Shown: piece after piece, positions 1-11,784 of the stretch
Layout: each line of letters begins with the position of its first letter
How positions within the stretch are numbered: the stretch's first letter is position 1
Assembly (NCBI GenBank): GCA_028583415.1
Contig: CM053271.1
Span: 87,097,534-87,161,533, forward strand
From: Protea cynaroides
Taxonomy: Eukaryota > Streptophyta > Magnoliopsida > Proteales > Proteaceae
DNA length: 64,000 bases
Direction of reading: 5' to 3'
The notes under the pieces: generated by a model
The model's input: the letters and a program-made list of their open reading frames with translations, nothing else
The model's database searches: none
Told to the model about the DNA's origin: nothing
Made by a program: the position numbers and the translations under genes

Positions 1-1056
1 GAATCGGTTCCTTCCTTCCTTTCTTTATCTTCTGTTCTGTTCTTCTCTAATTCTCTCTCACTCCTTTTTCTATTCTGATCTCAATCCCCTTCTTTATTTC
101 TTCCTTTCTTTAGCTGCCTAGCTCTCCTACTACAGCCACCAATCATGATCTTTCCTTCTCTAGCTGCCATGCAGCTGTTCCTTTCCTTCCATAACACCAT
201 TGGGACTACATGCTTTTCACACCTATTTATGTGTGATATATGTATTATATAATATATAACATAGTATGTATGATATATTATATAACATAATATGATATAT
301 AGTATACAATATATACTATAATATATAATGCATATACATACGTACACAAGGACAGAATGGATTTAGTCTGATCAGCTTAAACTGGACTGGTCAAGTCTGA
401 ACTGGTCTAGTCCAATGTAGGTTGAGCTGGGTTTGGCTCCCTTCTCTCTCTATTTAACATCTCATGAGCCATTTGGGATTGCAACTCTGCATGGGACCCT
501 TCGACGGCCTATGTCTAGAATTTTCCACGTCTACTTTGAAGAGTATCGAAAATGGAGAATAGTGGCACTTAAATCACTTGATTCGGATGTAGGACGGACA
601 AGATATGAAGAATGAAAGTTTTATTGATAATTTTGCATGAAAGCTTGCATGGGACCCACCGGTGACCTCTACCTGGGATTCTTTACGTTCACTTTGATGA
701 AGATTAAAAACGGAACACAATGGCATTGGAATCACCTGATTCAGACTTTGGATGATCAGGATATGATGATTTGAAGTTCGACAAAAATTTATGCATACAT
801 CTTGTGATAATGACATAAATGCCCTTGCACTTTCAAACCAACTAAAACTATGATACCTTCATCCTCGTTTGATGTCAGAATTGGGTGATTCTGGTCTCAT
901 TTTGAAGATAATTTCACAACCTATGCATCTAAGTAGGTAGCAGCCCACGACCTTGCTGTGGGGCCCATTGAAAAATCATAAAACCTTGAATTAAAAACCA
1001 AAAACTTGTTATATGGATTCACTTATGCTGGAGATGGCAAAAATGGGGGGCTTACA
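1..1056 (-). repeat. Tat/Ogre-like LTR, U3 part, minus orientation, cut by window edge
   Basis: Read on the minus strand this repeats the order seen from 2634 onward: a start like TGTAAGC-CCCC-ATTTTTGCCATC (1030-1056), diverged tandem units containing 'GGGTCCCATGC' and 'CTGATTCAGA' (about 480-830), a segment of repeated 'AGTCTGGTC'/'CCCAGTTCAACTC'-type words (360-450), an AT-rich tract (230-330) and a purine-rich tract (1-120). No coding sequence is visible. The rest of this LTR lies outside the window. The Tat/Ogre label is inferred from its better-preserved partner. Confidence 0.6.
480..830 (-). repeat. Diverged tandem repeats inside Tat/Ogre-like LTR
   Basis: At least two units of roughly 165 bp recur. 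Each carries a 'catgggaccc' word, a 'ttctttacgttcacttt'-like word and a 'cacctgattcaga'-like word. They match, in reverse complement, the array at 2870-3590. Such arrays are common in long LTRs of this lineage. Confidence 0.55.
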
Positions 1057-2633
1057 AGAGGCCATCGCACCTCTATACACGAGAGTGTGAATCTGCCCAA
1101 TAGATCAAACACCATTGTTGCCCCACATGCACCCACCATAGAATAGAAATAGAGCTAAAGTGTCTGGATCACACACCGCCAACACTTTCCTTGATGCCTA
1201 CCCATACCAGCACGTATGCCCCTATTGACGAGGGCTTGCAAACTAGGTTCGCAATTAACCAATCCTGTATCCAAGGCCTCACCCCAGCATCCCTTAATAC
1301 GTCCATAAATATAGAGCTAAGGCCCCTCAGAAAAGTCAAAGACCACACGGTCCAAGACCACCTCTCCTGATGCCCTACGACGTAATAATTTTGCTAAGAT
1401 AATAGCGATACGACGATGTTAGTGGGTAGGACTTGAGTAGAGATAGAACTAGAGTCTGGTGACCAGGCTGAACCACAATGCCACGTCCTCCCCCTGATGC
1501 TCCACTCACATCCAACACACTAGCCACACACACAATCACATGCCTATTCCTAGCATCATCATCATCATGTTATAAATAGGCAAAAATAAATATGCATGAG
1601 CAGAAATAGCAGTAATATTGGATGACATGTGCAATGTACATTATAAGCATACAAACATAGAATCATTCATAGCATTGGGTAAATAAGATAAAATAGTTTG
1701 TAATTATCTAATTAGTTTAGGTCTTGTTCCCTCACCTGTAAATGATATTTGATCTCCTTCCAAGCTTCGAAAATCACTTGAACTACTTAAAAACCTAAGG
1801 AATGTGTGGATTTAAGTTAGGGTTTATTTGTACCAAGTTACAGTAGTCTAAAACCATGCTTGGTCTGAAAGCATGCTTTCTGTTAGGTTGTGGTTGACCT
1901 GTGTGGTCTCAGTATATGTCGACTACAGGCTCTGTGTTCGATATCTATGGTCGCATATTATGCGACTACGGCATGCGAACACACTTTTCCTAGAAACTTC
2001 TCAAATAGCTGTGGTCGACCCTCTGGTCACCCTATGGTCAACCACAGGCTGTGACCACAAGAAGTTGGGTCAATTTTTATCTTCAATCTGAACCCTTCAT
2101 GGGTCGATTCCTTGGCTGATCAATAGGGTTCCTCCTATGATTAGTTTGTGGCCATCAAAGCACAATTTTACAAGGTTATTGATCCTGACCTATTCCCCAT
2201 GATCTTCCTTTGAGATTTGCTAATAGAGTCTCATGGTTCAGATCTTACCTTGATTCATCATCTCAATTATAATGGGAATTCCTATTCTAGGCGTTCTACT
2301 TCTATAGGAAAGGATTCCATACCTTAGGTTTATAGAGAACTAGAACCTTCTCTGCAACTTTTCCTCCCAACCTTCTTCTTCAGATTTCCTTTTCTTTCTC
2401 TTCCTCTTTCTCATTTTCTCTCTCTCTTTCTCTTTTAGGTTTAAGGTTAGAGATTGTTCCAAAAGAGTGTGAGAGAGTAGAGGGACGTCCTCTATATAGA
2501 GAGAAACTCTCCATATAGAGCCCTACTTTAATTAGGAAAGAGATCTTCTAAGATTTGAAAAGTTTCCAAATCACAAAGTCTAATCTGGTATTGTGCGGTC
2601 TATACGTATGGTCACAAAATCTATCGACCATAC
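1057..2633 (-). repeat. B-type LTR 'J', first part (split by the 2634-8040 insertion)
   Basis: This has the internal order of the B-type LTRs on the minus strand: the 'cgcacctctatacacgagag' segment, the 'CTCTAT'-type repeats, a conserved splice-donor-like site (minus strand CAG|GTGAGGGAACAAGACC near 1720-1740), a first GGTCGAC motif cluster (about 1885-2060), a leader with TATA-type sequence (about 2490-2505) and the start of the second cluster (2590-2633). Its left end, with the conserved exon, is missing. It continues at 8046-8275, and joining the two parts across one CATAC copy gives an uninterrupted match to the related fragment at 8276-8400. Confidence 0.75.
2629..2633. repeat. Target-site duplication CATAC (left copy)
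   Basis: CATAC directly precedes the insertion starting at 2634 and is repeated at 8041-8045. The paralogous uninterrupted site is preserved in the inverted fragment near 8330-8350, which reads straight through with one copy. Confidence 0.8.
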
Positions 2634-2869
2634 TATAAGCACCCCATTTTTGCCATCCCTAACTAAGCAGAGTCTTCTCGGTGAGTAGACAACAAAAGAA
2701 AAGAGATGAGTGAAAATTTGGATTTTTTTACTACGACCTCGAGACAGTTTTGGTGGGTCCCACGGCAAGGTTTTGGCTTGCAACCTACATGGATGCATAA
2801 ACCATAGATTTATCTTCGAAATGAGACTAGAATTGCTCAATTCTGATATCAAATGAAGAAGATATGGTC

Positions 2870-3590
2870 ATTTTAGTCGGATGATATGTACAAGGGAGGT
2901 TTCCGAAATAATCCTAGGGGCTTTCATGCAAATTATCATAAATTGGATTGATTGAATTTCAAATCATCATATCTTGATCATCCGACATCTGAATCATATG
3001 GTTTATGTACCAATATTCCTTATTTTCAATCATTTTCAAAGCGAACATGAAGAATACCTGGTAGAGGCCATCGGTGGGTCCCATGCAAGATTTCATGAAG
3101 AATTATCGATAGAACTTCATTTCTTCATATCTTGGCCGTTCTACGTCTGATTCAGATGATTCAAGGGCCATTATTCCTCATTTTTTGTGTTCTGTAAAGT
3201 GGATGGGAAAATTTTGGGACAGAGATCTCCGAAGGGTCCCATGCAAAATTACATGCTGAAATGGCCATTTAATCTTTGAAAATTCATATTTTTATCACCC
3301 CACATCTAAATCAGTTGATTCCAGTTTCATACAAAGTGAACATGAAGGATTTTAGGTAGAGGTCTCCGAAGCATCCCATGCAGAGTCGTTAGCCAAATTA
3401 TTGTAAATGGGCCTGTTTAAACTTTAGAAATTCATAAGTTGACCATTTTACTTCCAAATGAGATGACTCAAGCTCCAGTATTTCTCATGTTTAGTGTTCT
3501 ACAAAGTGAATGTGAAAAATTTAAGGTAGAGACTATGGGAAAATTCCATGCGGAATGATGGCAGAAATGACTTATGAAATGAGAGAGAGA
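2870..3590 (+). repeat. Diverged tandem repeats, about 120-170 bp units
   Basis: Four to five units recur with the shared words 'TTCATATCTTG', 'CATCTGAATCA', 'AAAGTGAACATGAAG', 'GTAGAGG' and 'GGGTCCCATGCA'. The divergence suggests an old array. It mirrors the inverted array at 480-830. Confidence 0.65.
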
Positions 3591-3731
3591 GAAACCCCAA
3601 TTTTGGCCCAACCCAGTTCAACTCATCTTAGTCCAAGCTCAGCCTAAATCAGTCTGGCCCAATTAACCCAAGTCAGTCCATCCCTGTCTAGCTCAAATCA
3701 GTCTGGACCGAATCAGTTCAGTCCATGTGTA

Positions 3732-3890
<159 letters not shown>

Positions 3891-4019
3891 ATGTAGTATG
3901 CATATTACATATATTATAATGTACATATACGGGTAGGAAGAGCTGGCCGTGGCTATATAGGAAAGAATGGGGTTGCTATGTGTCAAATTGACCCAACAAG
4001 GAAAGTTGGGATCGGTGGG

Positions 4020-5135
4020 GAGGTAACTTAGGAAGGAATAAAGAGAGATCTAAGAGAGAGATTGAGCAAGATCCGGTGGGGATTGGTTTGTGGATGGAAA
4101 GAAAGTGAGAGAGACTAAGGTGGAAACAAAAAATCGAGGGTGGGAGTTTCTAAATAGAAAAAAATGAAAGAAGATGGAAAGAATAAAAGAAGAGGGAGAA
4201 AAGAAAAGGAAAGAGGAGGAGAGACGGACAAATGGAGAGGGAGAAGAAGGAAAAGAGAAGAAGAAAAGGAAATTGAGAGAGAGACGGATAGATGGAGAGA
4301 GGGGGAGATTGGGTGGAGAAAAAAGGGAAGATTGAAAGGAGAAGATAAAAAGAGGAGGAGAAGGAATTGAGGAAAAAAATTAAGAGGGAGCGAGAGAAAA
4401 AAAGGGGAGGACAGTTAGATTGAGGGGGCTGGTGTCTAATGGTGAGAAGGGAGAAAGAAAAGAGAAAGAGGGATTGGTGAGAGAAGTGGGGAAAAAAAGA
4501 GGAGAAATCAGAGAGAGGGCGTTGAAAAAAGAGGAGAAATCAGAGAGAGATGGGAAAAAAGAGGATAAATCAGAGAGAGGGCGTTGAAAAAAGAGGAGAA
4601 ATCAGAGAGAGATGGGAAAAAAGAGGAGAAATCAGAGAGAGGGCATTGAAAAAAGAGGAGAAATCAGAGAGAGATGGAAAAAGAGGAGAGATCAGAGAGG
4701 GAGGGATAGGAGAAAAGAGGAGAGAAATCAGAGGGATTAAGGAGATCGGGAAAAGGGAAAAAAAACCAGATCAGAAAAGGGAGGGCGATTTAGAGAGAGC
4801 GGGGGAGATTGAGAGAGGAGAGCGGTTGAGAGAGAAGAAGGATCTGATTAAGGAGAAAAGAAAAGAAAAAATAAAGGGAGGGAGGAGAAAGAGTGAGATC
4901 GAGAGAGAGAAAAAGAAGAAGAGAACAGCTGCGGGAGAGAGGAGGAAAAATATTGGGAGAGATAGTCTAAGAGAAAAGAAGAGAAGTGGGAGGAATAGAA
5001 AGAGCCGGCAGATGGGAGATCAGAGAGAATAAGAAGAAAATTGAGAGTCGAGGGGATGAGGGAGAGAAAAAGAAGGAAGAAGAAGAGTAGAGCAAAAGAC
5101 GCAGAGGAAGAGAAAGAAGAAGAAGATCAGAAGCA
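4020..5135. repeat. Purine-rich (GA/GGA/AAGAG) low-complexity tract
   Basis: About 1.1 kb is almost entirely A and G on the plus strand, including a near-perfect tandem of a ~50-bp 'GAGGAGAAATCAGAGAGAG' unit between 4499 and 4700. Frames here encode only K/E/R/G-rich low-complexity peptide. It sits in the presumed leader part of the long LTR. Confidence 0.9.
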
Positions 5136-5149
5136 AATAAGCTTTTCTT

Positions 5150-5835
5150 CCTTATTTATTATTTTTAATCTGTGACACCATCTACAATCATCACCTCATC
5201 TTCTCCATCGGCAATCTAATTTCTGCAATTCACCTTCCCTGCTCCCTGCTCCTTATCTATTAGCTGCACCATCACCAAGACCCACCAGGTAAACCGCCAC
5301 TATGCATCGATCTGCACTTCCCCTCCCAATCTGAACCACTTACATCCTTCTTCCTGCACTGCCCTCCATCATCCCTGTTAGACCTTCACTACCGATTACC
5401 CTCAACCATTATCCAAATAAATCCCAACCCACATCAATCAATACCCTGCACCATTACAAAATCCCAACTAAACCCAAGATCTGCCATCAGCCACCATTAT
5501 CTTTTCTTGCCAAACCCTCACCGACTTCACTCACTTGGTCACACCCGTCAATACCCTACCATGGTTACACATGCACTTCAACCCATATTACCCCTCACAT
5601 TAAACATGCATAACCCACCATGTCAGACCCTCCACTTGTCTGCACATCCCCACAGCCTGTACATCACCTTGCATCCATTGATTTTGTCCCCACTTCAACT
5701 CACACCATCACCTGAATCACTCACAAGCCACTTGTTGCACTATCAGCACATCACTTACCATTTCACTCTACAGTACCCACCGAATACCCTCAACAATCCT
5801 ACTGATCTGATTCCACCTGATTTAAATCCCTAATT
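5150..5835. other. Pyrimidine/CCA-rich part of the long LTR, no gene
   Basis: This stretch is C- and A-rich with many 'CACCAT', 'CACTT' and 'ACCC' words. A 108-codon frame at 5507-5833 has biased P/H/L/T content expected from such DNA and matches no domain I know. I see no gene. Confidence 0.6.
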
Positions 5836-5879
5836 CCATTGATCCCATGAATCTGATCTTGTCTAATCTAATATCTACC

Positions 5880-6740
5880 TGTTATCCACCACTTGATCAT
5901 GCACTATTAATCATGAGATTTAATTAAATCTGATTGGTATCTTAATTTTGATTTTCTTGATCATGTGATGTGAGCCGTTGGATGATACTTTTATTTGATC
6001 ATGTGATGATATGATTGGTTTAGTGATAATTTTATTTTGATCATATGAGGGCCATTAGATGAATTTTCATGTGGATTAAAATATGGTCATTGATTTTGGG
6101 ACCATATGATGGTATTAAATTTGATTGGTTGGATGATAATCTATTTTGATAATGGGATGATGAAAATGGATCATTGGATGATGATAAATGAATCTGAATG
6201 GTTTGATTATTATTTTGGATGATCTAGATTTTCATTAGGATTGATTTTAAATGAATTTTAATGGTTAGATTGTGTTTTGAATGATTTTAACCACTGGATC
6301 TTGATCATATGTGTTTTAAATGATTTTAACCGTTGGATCTTGATCATAGGTGTTTTTAAGCCATCTGAATCATTGGATCTTTATTGTGAATGATTTAAAT
6401 TAATCTGAATGGATAGATTATGATTTTGAGTGATTTGATCTGTTGGATTACCTTTTGAATGGTTTAATTGAATTTGAACAGTTAGATTAAATTCATGAGT
6501 GTTTTAAGTGAATCTGAACCATCGATCAAATATGATCTTGATCACATTGATGATGATTGATTACCTCAAGTTTGAGTAGTCGATCAAATATGATCTTGGT
6601 CACATTATTGATGATCGATGCTTGATTAATGCTTTCACATGCTTACTGCTATGATTGGACGCACACTTTGACTGTTATATTTGGAATGCTATCATTGTTG
6701 TGTTTGGAATGCTATCACTGCTATAGTTAGAATGCTTTCA
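5880..6740. repeat. Degenerate AT-rich repeats ('TTGATCATGTGATG'-like)
   Basis: Short words such as GGATGATxATTTTGATCAT and 'TGAATGATTTTAACC(A/G)TTGGATCTTGATCAT' recur many times at irregular spacing of about 40-60 bp. No coding sequence is visible. Confidence 0.6.
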
Positions 6741-6950
6741 CCTGCCATATTTGATCTTGGAAAGAGACAAATTAGAAAAATAATATAATTAGGGTACGAA
6801 ACCCTAAAATGAAAAGAACACATCAATTAGGGAAAGTGAAACCTTAAAAATGGAAAGAACAGAACAATTAGGGTAGGAAACCTTAAAAATAGAAATCATA
6901 ATGAAAAGGGATAGGAAACCCTAGAAACCTAAATAGACAGTCCAAATCCA

Positions 6951-7310
6951 AATGGTAGGAGTTTAGGTCTCATCCCTAGATCTTATTGACAAAAATGATA
7001 GGAGTTTAGGTCTCATCCCTAGATCCTATTGATAAAAATGATAGGAGGTTAGGTCTCATCCCTAGATCCTATTGACAAAAATGATAGGAGTTTAGGTCTC
7101 ATCCCTAGATCCTATTGATAAAAATGATAGGAGTTTAGGTCTCATCCCTAGAACCTATTCACAAAAATGATAGGAATTTGGTACACAGTCCAAATCCAAA
7201 TGATAGGAGTTTAGGTCTCATCCCTAGATCCTATTAACAAAAATGATAGGAATTCAAGTCTCATCCCTAGATCCTATTGACAAAAATGGTAGGAATTTGG
7301 TACACATTCT
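6951..7310 (+). repeat. 43-bp tandem repeat array in two blocks
   Basis: The unit begins AATGATAGGAGTTTAGGTCT and includes CATCCCTAGATCCTATTGAC. Copies start at 6951, 6994, 7037, 7080, 7123 and, after a variant containing AATTTGGTACACA, at 7199, 7242 and 7285. Both blocks are preceded by 'CAGTCCAAATCCA', so a larger unit was also duplicated. Confidence 0.9.
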
Positions 7311-7958
7311 AAATTCGACTCTCACAATCATTTTGAACTACGTTGTACCTAATTTCTAGGGCAAACCCTAGAATACGTAGGCAATTTGGGAGTCCCAAAT
7401 ACGGTACAAAGCCACCCATCAACCATCCATCCAACATAAACTTCAACTTGAACAAAGAATCTAATTGAAGCACATGCATAAACCACTTCCATAATTTTTA
7501 ATCACAAAACCCATTTGAGCTATGTTTTGGACTTGATTTTCAAGATTGGAATACGTAGGCAATTTGAGATGTCTTACATGTCTCATATTCAATCCAAGAC
7601 CGAACCATCATTTGGTCCGGTTCACTGTATAGTACTGTACTCATTGCTTGTCTATTTGCTTTAAAACATGATTGGCTGAATCCTAGGTTAGAATAACTTG
7701 GCAACTTGGTTTAGGACATCCCTCATTGAACCCTAGTCATCCAGTTGACTAAGCACAGTCAAAATTAGAGTTTAAGGAAAGTTTAGGAGGCCGATATTAA
7801 GTCGAGCGGTTTGGGTGCCTAACACCTTCCCATAATCGTACCTTGAATACTTATCCAATCTCTTACAGACCAAAGAACTGGTACATTGGGTTATGAGTCA
7901 ATAGAAGTCTTACCTTAGGGTGACTACATATTTTAAAGGTTCTAGACCTTAATCAAGG

Positions 7959-7970
7959 TGGCGACTCCAA
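7959..7970 (+). promoter_or_regulatory. Candidate primer-binding site, tRNA-Arg type
   Basis: TGGCGACTCCA equals the reverse complement of the CCA end plus acceptor stem of plant tRNA-Arg(ACG), used by Tat/Ogre retrotransposons. The expected continuation (CTGGGGA) is absent; the sequence goes on AACAGAAC. It lies 3 bp after an LTR-like end ...AATCA (7955). Confidence 0.55.
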
Positions 7971-8045
7971 CAGAACAGTGATCTTCATTGTTACATGTAT
8001 TTTATCCCGAGGAGGATCATCATCATTCATTGTCCTCACACATAC

Positions 8046-8275
8046 CCCTCAAAAATGCTACCATACGTCCATTTTTTAATGGTCTCACTTTCTTTATGGT
8101 GTGGTTAACCATACCAGTTCAGGTAGTCGACAACACACCCATAATTCACTATTTTTGGGTCAATTTACATACCTACCCTTGTGGTTTCTTCACACGCTTG
8201 GTCCACTCATCCGGCTATGATAGTAAGACTTCGCATGACATGGTTAGATTGGGTTAGCAAAGTGTGGGTCTTATA
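8046..8275 (-). repeat. B-type LTR 'J', terminal part
   Basis: This continues the LTR at 1057-2633 after the CATAC duplication: the rest of the second motif cluster, the 'CTTGTGGTTTCTTCACAC(G)CTTGGTCCACT' segment conserved among these LTRs, and the terminus GTCTTATA (canonical minus-strand end TCTTACA). Confidence 0.75.
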
Positions 8276-8557
8276 GGTATGGTCGACCACACCATAAAGG
8301 AAGTGAGACCAGTAAAAAATGGACGTGTGATCGCATTTTTGAGGGGTGTGTCGATGGATTTTGTGACCACACGTATCGACAGCACGTTGCCAGATCAGAC
8401 TCCATGATTTGAAAACTTTCCAAATCATAGGAGATCTATTTTCTAATTGAAGTGGGACTCTATATGGAGAGTTTTTATCTATATAGAGGGCGTCTCTCTA
8501 CTCTCTCTCACTCTTTTGGATTAATCTCAAACCCTAAACTTAAGAGAGAAAAAGAAC
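8276..8557 (+). repeat. Inverted B-type LTR fragment (opposite orientation to both neighbours)
   Basis: This is the reverse complement of the neighbouring LTR interior. 8276-8360 pairs with about 8035-8120, giving a potential hairpin with a ~155 bp loop. It then runs through the promoter part ('CTATATGGAGAG...CTATATAGAGGG') into the leader (AAACCCTAAACTTAAGAGAG) and stops abruptly. It lacks the first ~155 bp of the LTR. Confidence 0.7.
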
Positions 8558-10878
8558 TGTCATGAGAACCAACGGTTCAAACCAGGATCTCGTATAGGCT
8601 GTGCTAACCAAGTTAAACCAAATGATATTCCACATTAATCAGAGATAATAAAGTAAATAGAAGAACTCTTATTAATAATGAACTGAGGTCTAACATGATA
8701 AATAATTAAATAATCCAGTTATCTCCAAGTAATCAAAACATAATTAATACCTATTACGAGGATCAAAATACATAAATAAAACACTAAGTGTAATCACAGT
8801 GGAAACACTCGCTTGACAAGTCTTGCTCGTTCTCCATAGCTTCCACATCCATAGGCGCCACATGTCCATACATTGGCGTATCCAAGTAGTCTTTAACAGT
8901 AACACCTGCAACATCAAAAACTAAAAAAAATTACACGCACGAGGGTCAGCTCTCCAACTTAAGCTCAATAAAAAAAACAAAATAATGCAACGAACATATG
9001 CATTCATACAATTCATATCTTTGGTCTGGTTTTAAAGTTTACAATGTGCTATAGAAAGGTTTGGCAGCCACCGCACCTCTATACACAGGTATGTAAGCCC
9101 ACCCGATAGATCAAACACCATTGTCATCCACATCCACCCCACCATGGAATAGAGATAGAGCTAAAGTGTCTGGATCACACACTGCTAACACTTTCAATGA
9201 GGCCCTACCCATACCAATACGTAAGCCCCTATTGGTAAGGGCTTACAATCTAGGCTCGCAACTAACCAATATTAATGCCATCCAGTGTATCCAAGGCCTC
9301 ACCCCAGCATCCGTTAATACATCCATAGAGATAGAGCTAAGGCACCTCGGCAAAGTCAAAGACTACACGGTCCGGAACCACCTCCCCTGATACCTTACGA
9401 CGTAATAGTTCTACTAAGGTAATGGCGATACGACGATGTTAGTGGATAAGATTTGAGTAGAGATAGAGCTAGAGTCTGGTGACCAGGATAAACCACAATG
9501 CCACGTCTTTCCCCTGATGCTCCACTTGCATCCAACATACTAACCACACACACACACAATCACATGCCTATTTCTAGCATCATCATCATCATATTATAAA
9601 TAAACAGATAAATATACATGTGCAGAAATAGCAATAATATTGGATGACATGTGAGATGCACATTACAAGTATACAAGCATAGAATCAATCATGGCATTTG
9701 ACTCAATTAGTATAGGTCTTGTTCCCTCACCTTTGATTGATGTTTGTTCCTCTCCCAAGCTTTGGAAATTACTTTGAATTTATTGGGAACCTAAACAATT
9801 AAATTTATTTAAGTTAGGGTTCAAGTTTGCCAAGTTACAATAGTCGAAAACCTTGTTTGGTCTCAAAATATACTTGTTATCGTATGATCGATCCTATAGT
9901 CACAATATGCCACCATATGACGTACGGTCGATACCCTATGGTCTCACTATATGTGACCATACCTACGACCATACGTTTTTTGAATTCTTCCCGAATAGCT
10001 ATGGTCGATACTCTGGTCATCCTATGGTCGACCATAGCTGCGACCATACGTAGTCAAGTTAATTTTTACTTCTCATACGAGTTCCTCCTCTTAGCTCATC
10101 AGTGAGATTCATCCTAAAATCATCCTATGACCTTTAATAACAGTTTATCCTTATCAATTATCCCTACCCTACTCTCTATGGTTTCCCATAGAAAACCTAT
10201 AATCAAATCACTGTATTAGGTTCCATATATCAATTTGAAAAGAACCTATTTTATCAGATCCACCCTACAAAGTCAAGTCCATACCTTAAGCTTGCTATAG
10301 AGAGATAGAACTCTTCTCTGTAAAACCTTCCTCTCAGCCTTCTTCTCCAGATCTTCTTTTCCTTCTCTTTCTCTCTCTTTTTCTCTCTTAGGTTTAGAGT
10401 TTCCATTTGGGTTCTAAAAGAGTGAGAGAGACTAAGGGATGTTCTTTATATAGAGGAAAACCTCCATATAGAGTCCTCTTTCAATTAGGAAAGAGTCCTT
10501 CTAAAATTAGGAAAGTGTCTTAAACACGGAGTCAGTTCTGGGTTCGTACGGTCAATCATGCGGTCACATAATCCGTCGACCATACATTTCCAAAACAGTC
10601 GACCATACATTGTACAGTCTCAATTTGGTCGACCATACGTGCGACCGTACCCTTAAAAAATGCCACCTTACATCCAAAATTTACTGGTTTTTAGTTTTTG
10701 ACTGGTTGCTTCCACACAAACTTAAACAGTCAACCACACCAACTAAATTTGACTTGTTGCTTACCTCATCTTGTGGTTTCTTCATACAATTGGTTTATTT
10801 GAACCAATTATGATGGGAAGACCGGTGACGACACAAGAACATAAGGTTAGACAAGGTTCGTGGCTTGCGGGTCTTATA
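8558..10878 (-). repeat. B-type LTR 'F', minus orientation, start truncated
   Basis: On the minus strand it runs from a U3 start (terminus GTCTTATA at 10878), motif cluster (10545-10640), TATA (CTATATAAAG, about 10445-10455), leader, second cluster (9885-10050), donor-like GTGAGGG (intron 8906-9730) and conserved exon (8784-8905) to a truncated U5 end. About 40 bp of the usual TGTCACACCCCAATT end are missing. No target duplication can be tested and no internal domain is attached. Confidence 0.8.
8784..8905 (-). CDS. Conserved exon-like small ORF in B-type LTR 'F'
   Basis: After the acceptor TTTTTTAG...GATGTTGCAG (minus strand) an open frame runs about 40 codons to a TAG. It shares the pattern (G)xTVxDYxxxPxYGxVAxxD with the same-position frames in the other LTRs, at identical spacing and without internal stops. 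The acidic Cys-containing end (EDEHDxSCEC in others) is partly changed here (NEQD, SSEC). Function is unknown and I recognise no domain. It may be the 3' exon of a spliced LTR transcript; coding status is inferred from frame conservation only. Confidence 0.35.
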
Positions 10879-11784
10879 TGGTTAGTGGAAATTGGTACAT
10901 GGGTGCTTCTTTTTTGATAGAAAGGTATGAAATCCCCAAGAAAAATGGAAATGAATGTAGTACAGGGAATGAAAAATGGAGAAGGAGGAGAAAAAAAATA
11001 CCTGTATAGAGATTAAGGGGAGAATCATGAAATGCTGCTGGAGAAGTGTGCAACAGGAACGCTAGGAGTGATGTCGGAGCCCCTTCTCTAGTGTTTTTCC
11101 GCTAACAGTTAAAGTGGGGACCAAATGAGGGCCCTCGAGCCCTTTTATAAGAAGTAATTCCCGCGGTACTAGTAAATCGGTAACTTAACCATCGCTGCCA
11201 GTTGTGTTCTAATGGTTAGACAAGAGTCAAAACTATTGAGGGTTTTGCCGCCCAAATAATTGAAACCATGAATAGAACGGGTGAAATGACACTCTACTTC
11301 GCTCTGCCGGTCCTGTTAAGGTTAAATAACCGGAAGATTAATCGGATGACTGAGCATCCACCACTACTTCCGATTCTTGAAGTGTTAAAACTTTGCCAAT
11401 TTGAGAACCAGATGAACGACATTAACTGAAAGTACGTTTAACCAGAAGATCTTCTGGTTGTCAGAATAAGGGCCTGTTTGGATTGGGGATTTATCCAATC
11501 ACTTTATCCTCTCATATGGGGCTTATTTATATAAATTGGGGGTACCCCAATGGAAATTTTGCATACTAAGCAATGGCACCCTAACCCATAGTTAATATGA
11601 GGTCAAGGATTGCAATGCCACTTGAATTTATGCATATGCTCCTTAGAGATTTCCACCTTAGCTCTCAGCCATTTCGTAGAAATTGTTTAGCATATGATGT
11701 CATTACCCTTACGTTATTGGGATAAGTTGACACTAACCTTGGGTGATTTATTGATACATTTTTTTTGCACCCAAGACAAATTAT

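Noticed and set aside
4164..5032. Open frames of 68 and 160 codons rich in K, E, R and G
   Set aside because: They read through a purine-rich tract with tandem repeats; no domain and no splice or promoter context.
6951..7310. CRISPR-like array
   Set aside because: The 43-bp units are contiguous, without unique spacers, in plant DNA; it is an ordinary tandem repeat.
11470..11530. GGGCCTGTTTGGATTGGGG as the end of a Tourist-like element
   Set aside because: No matching inverted end with a TTA duplication was found nearby.
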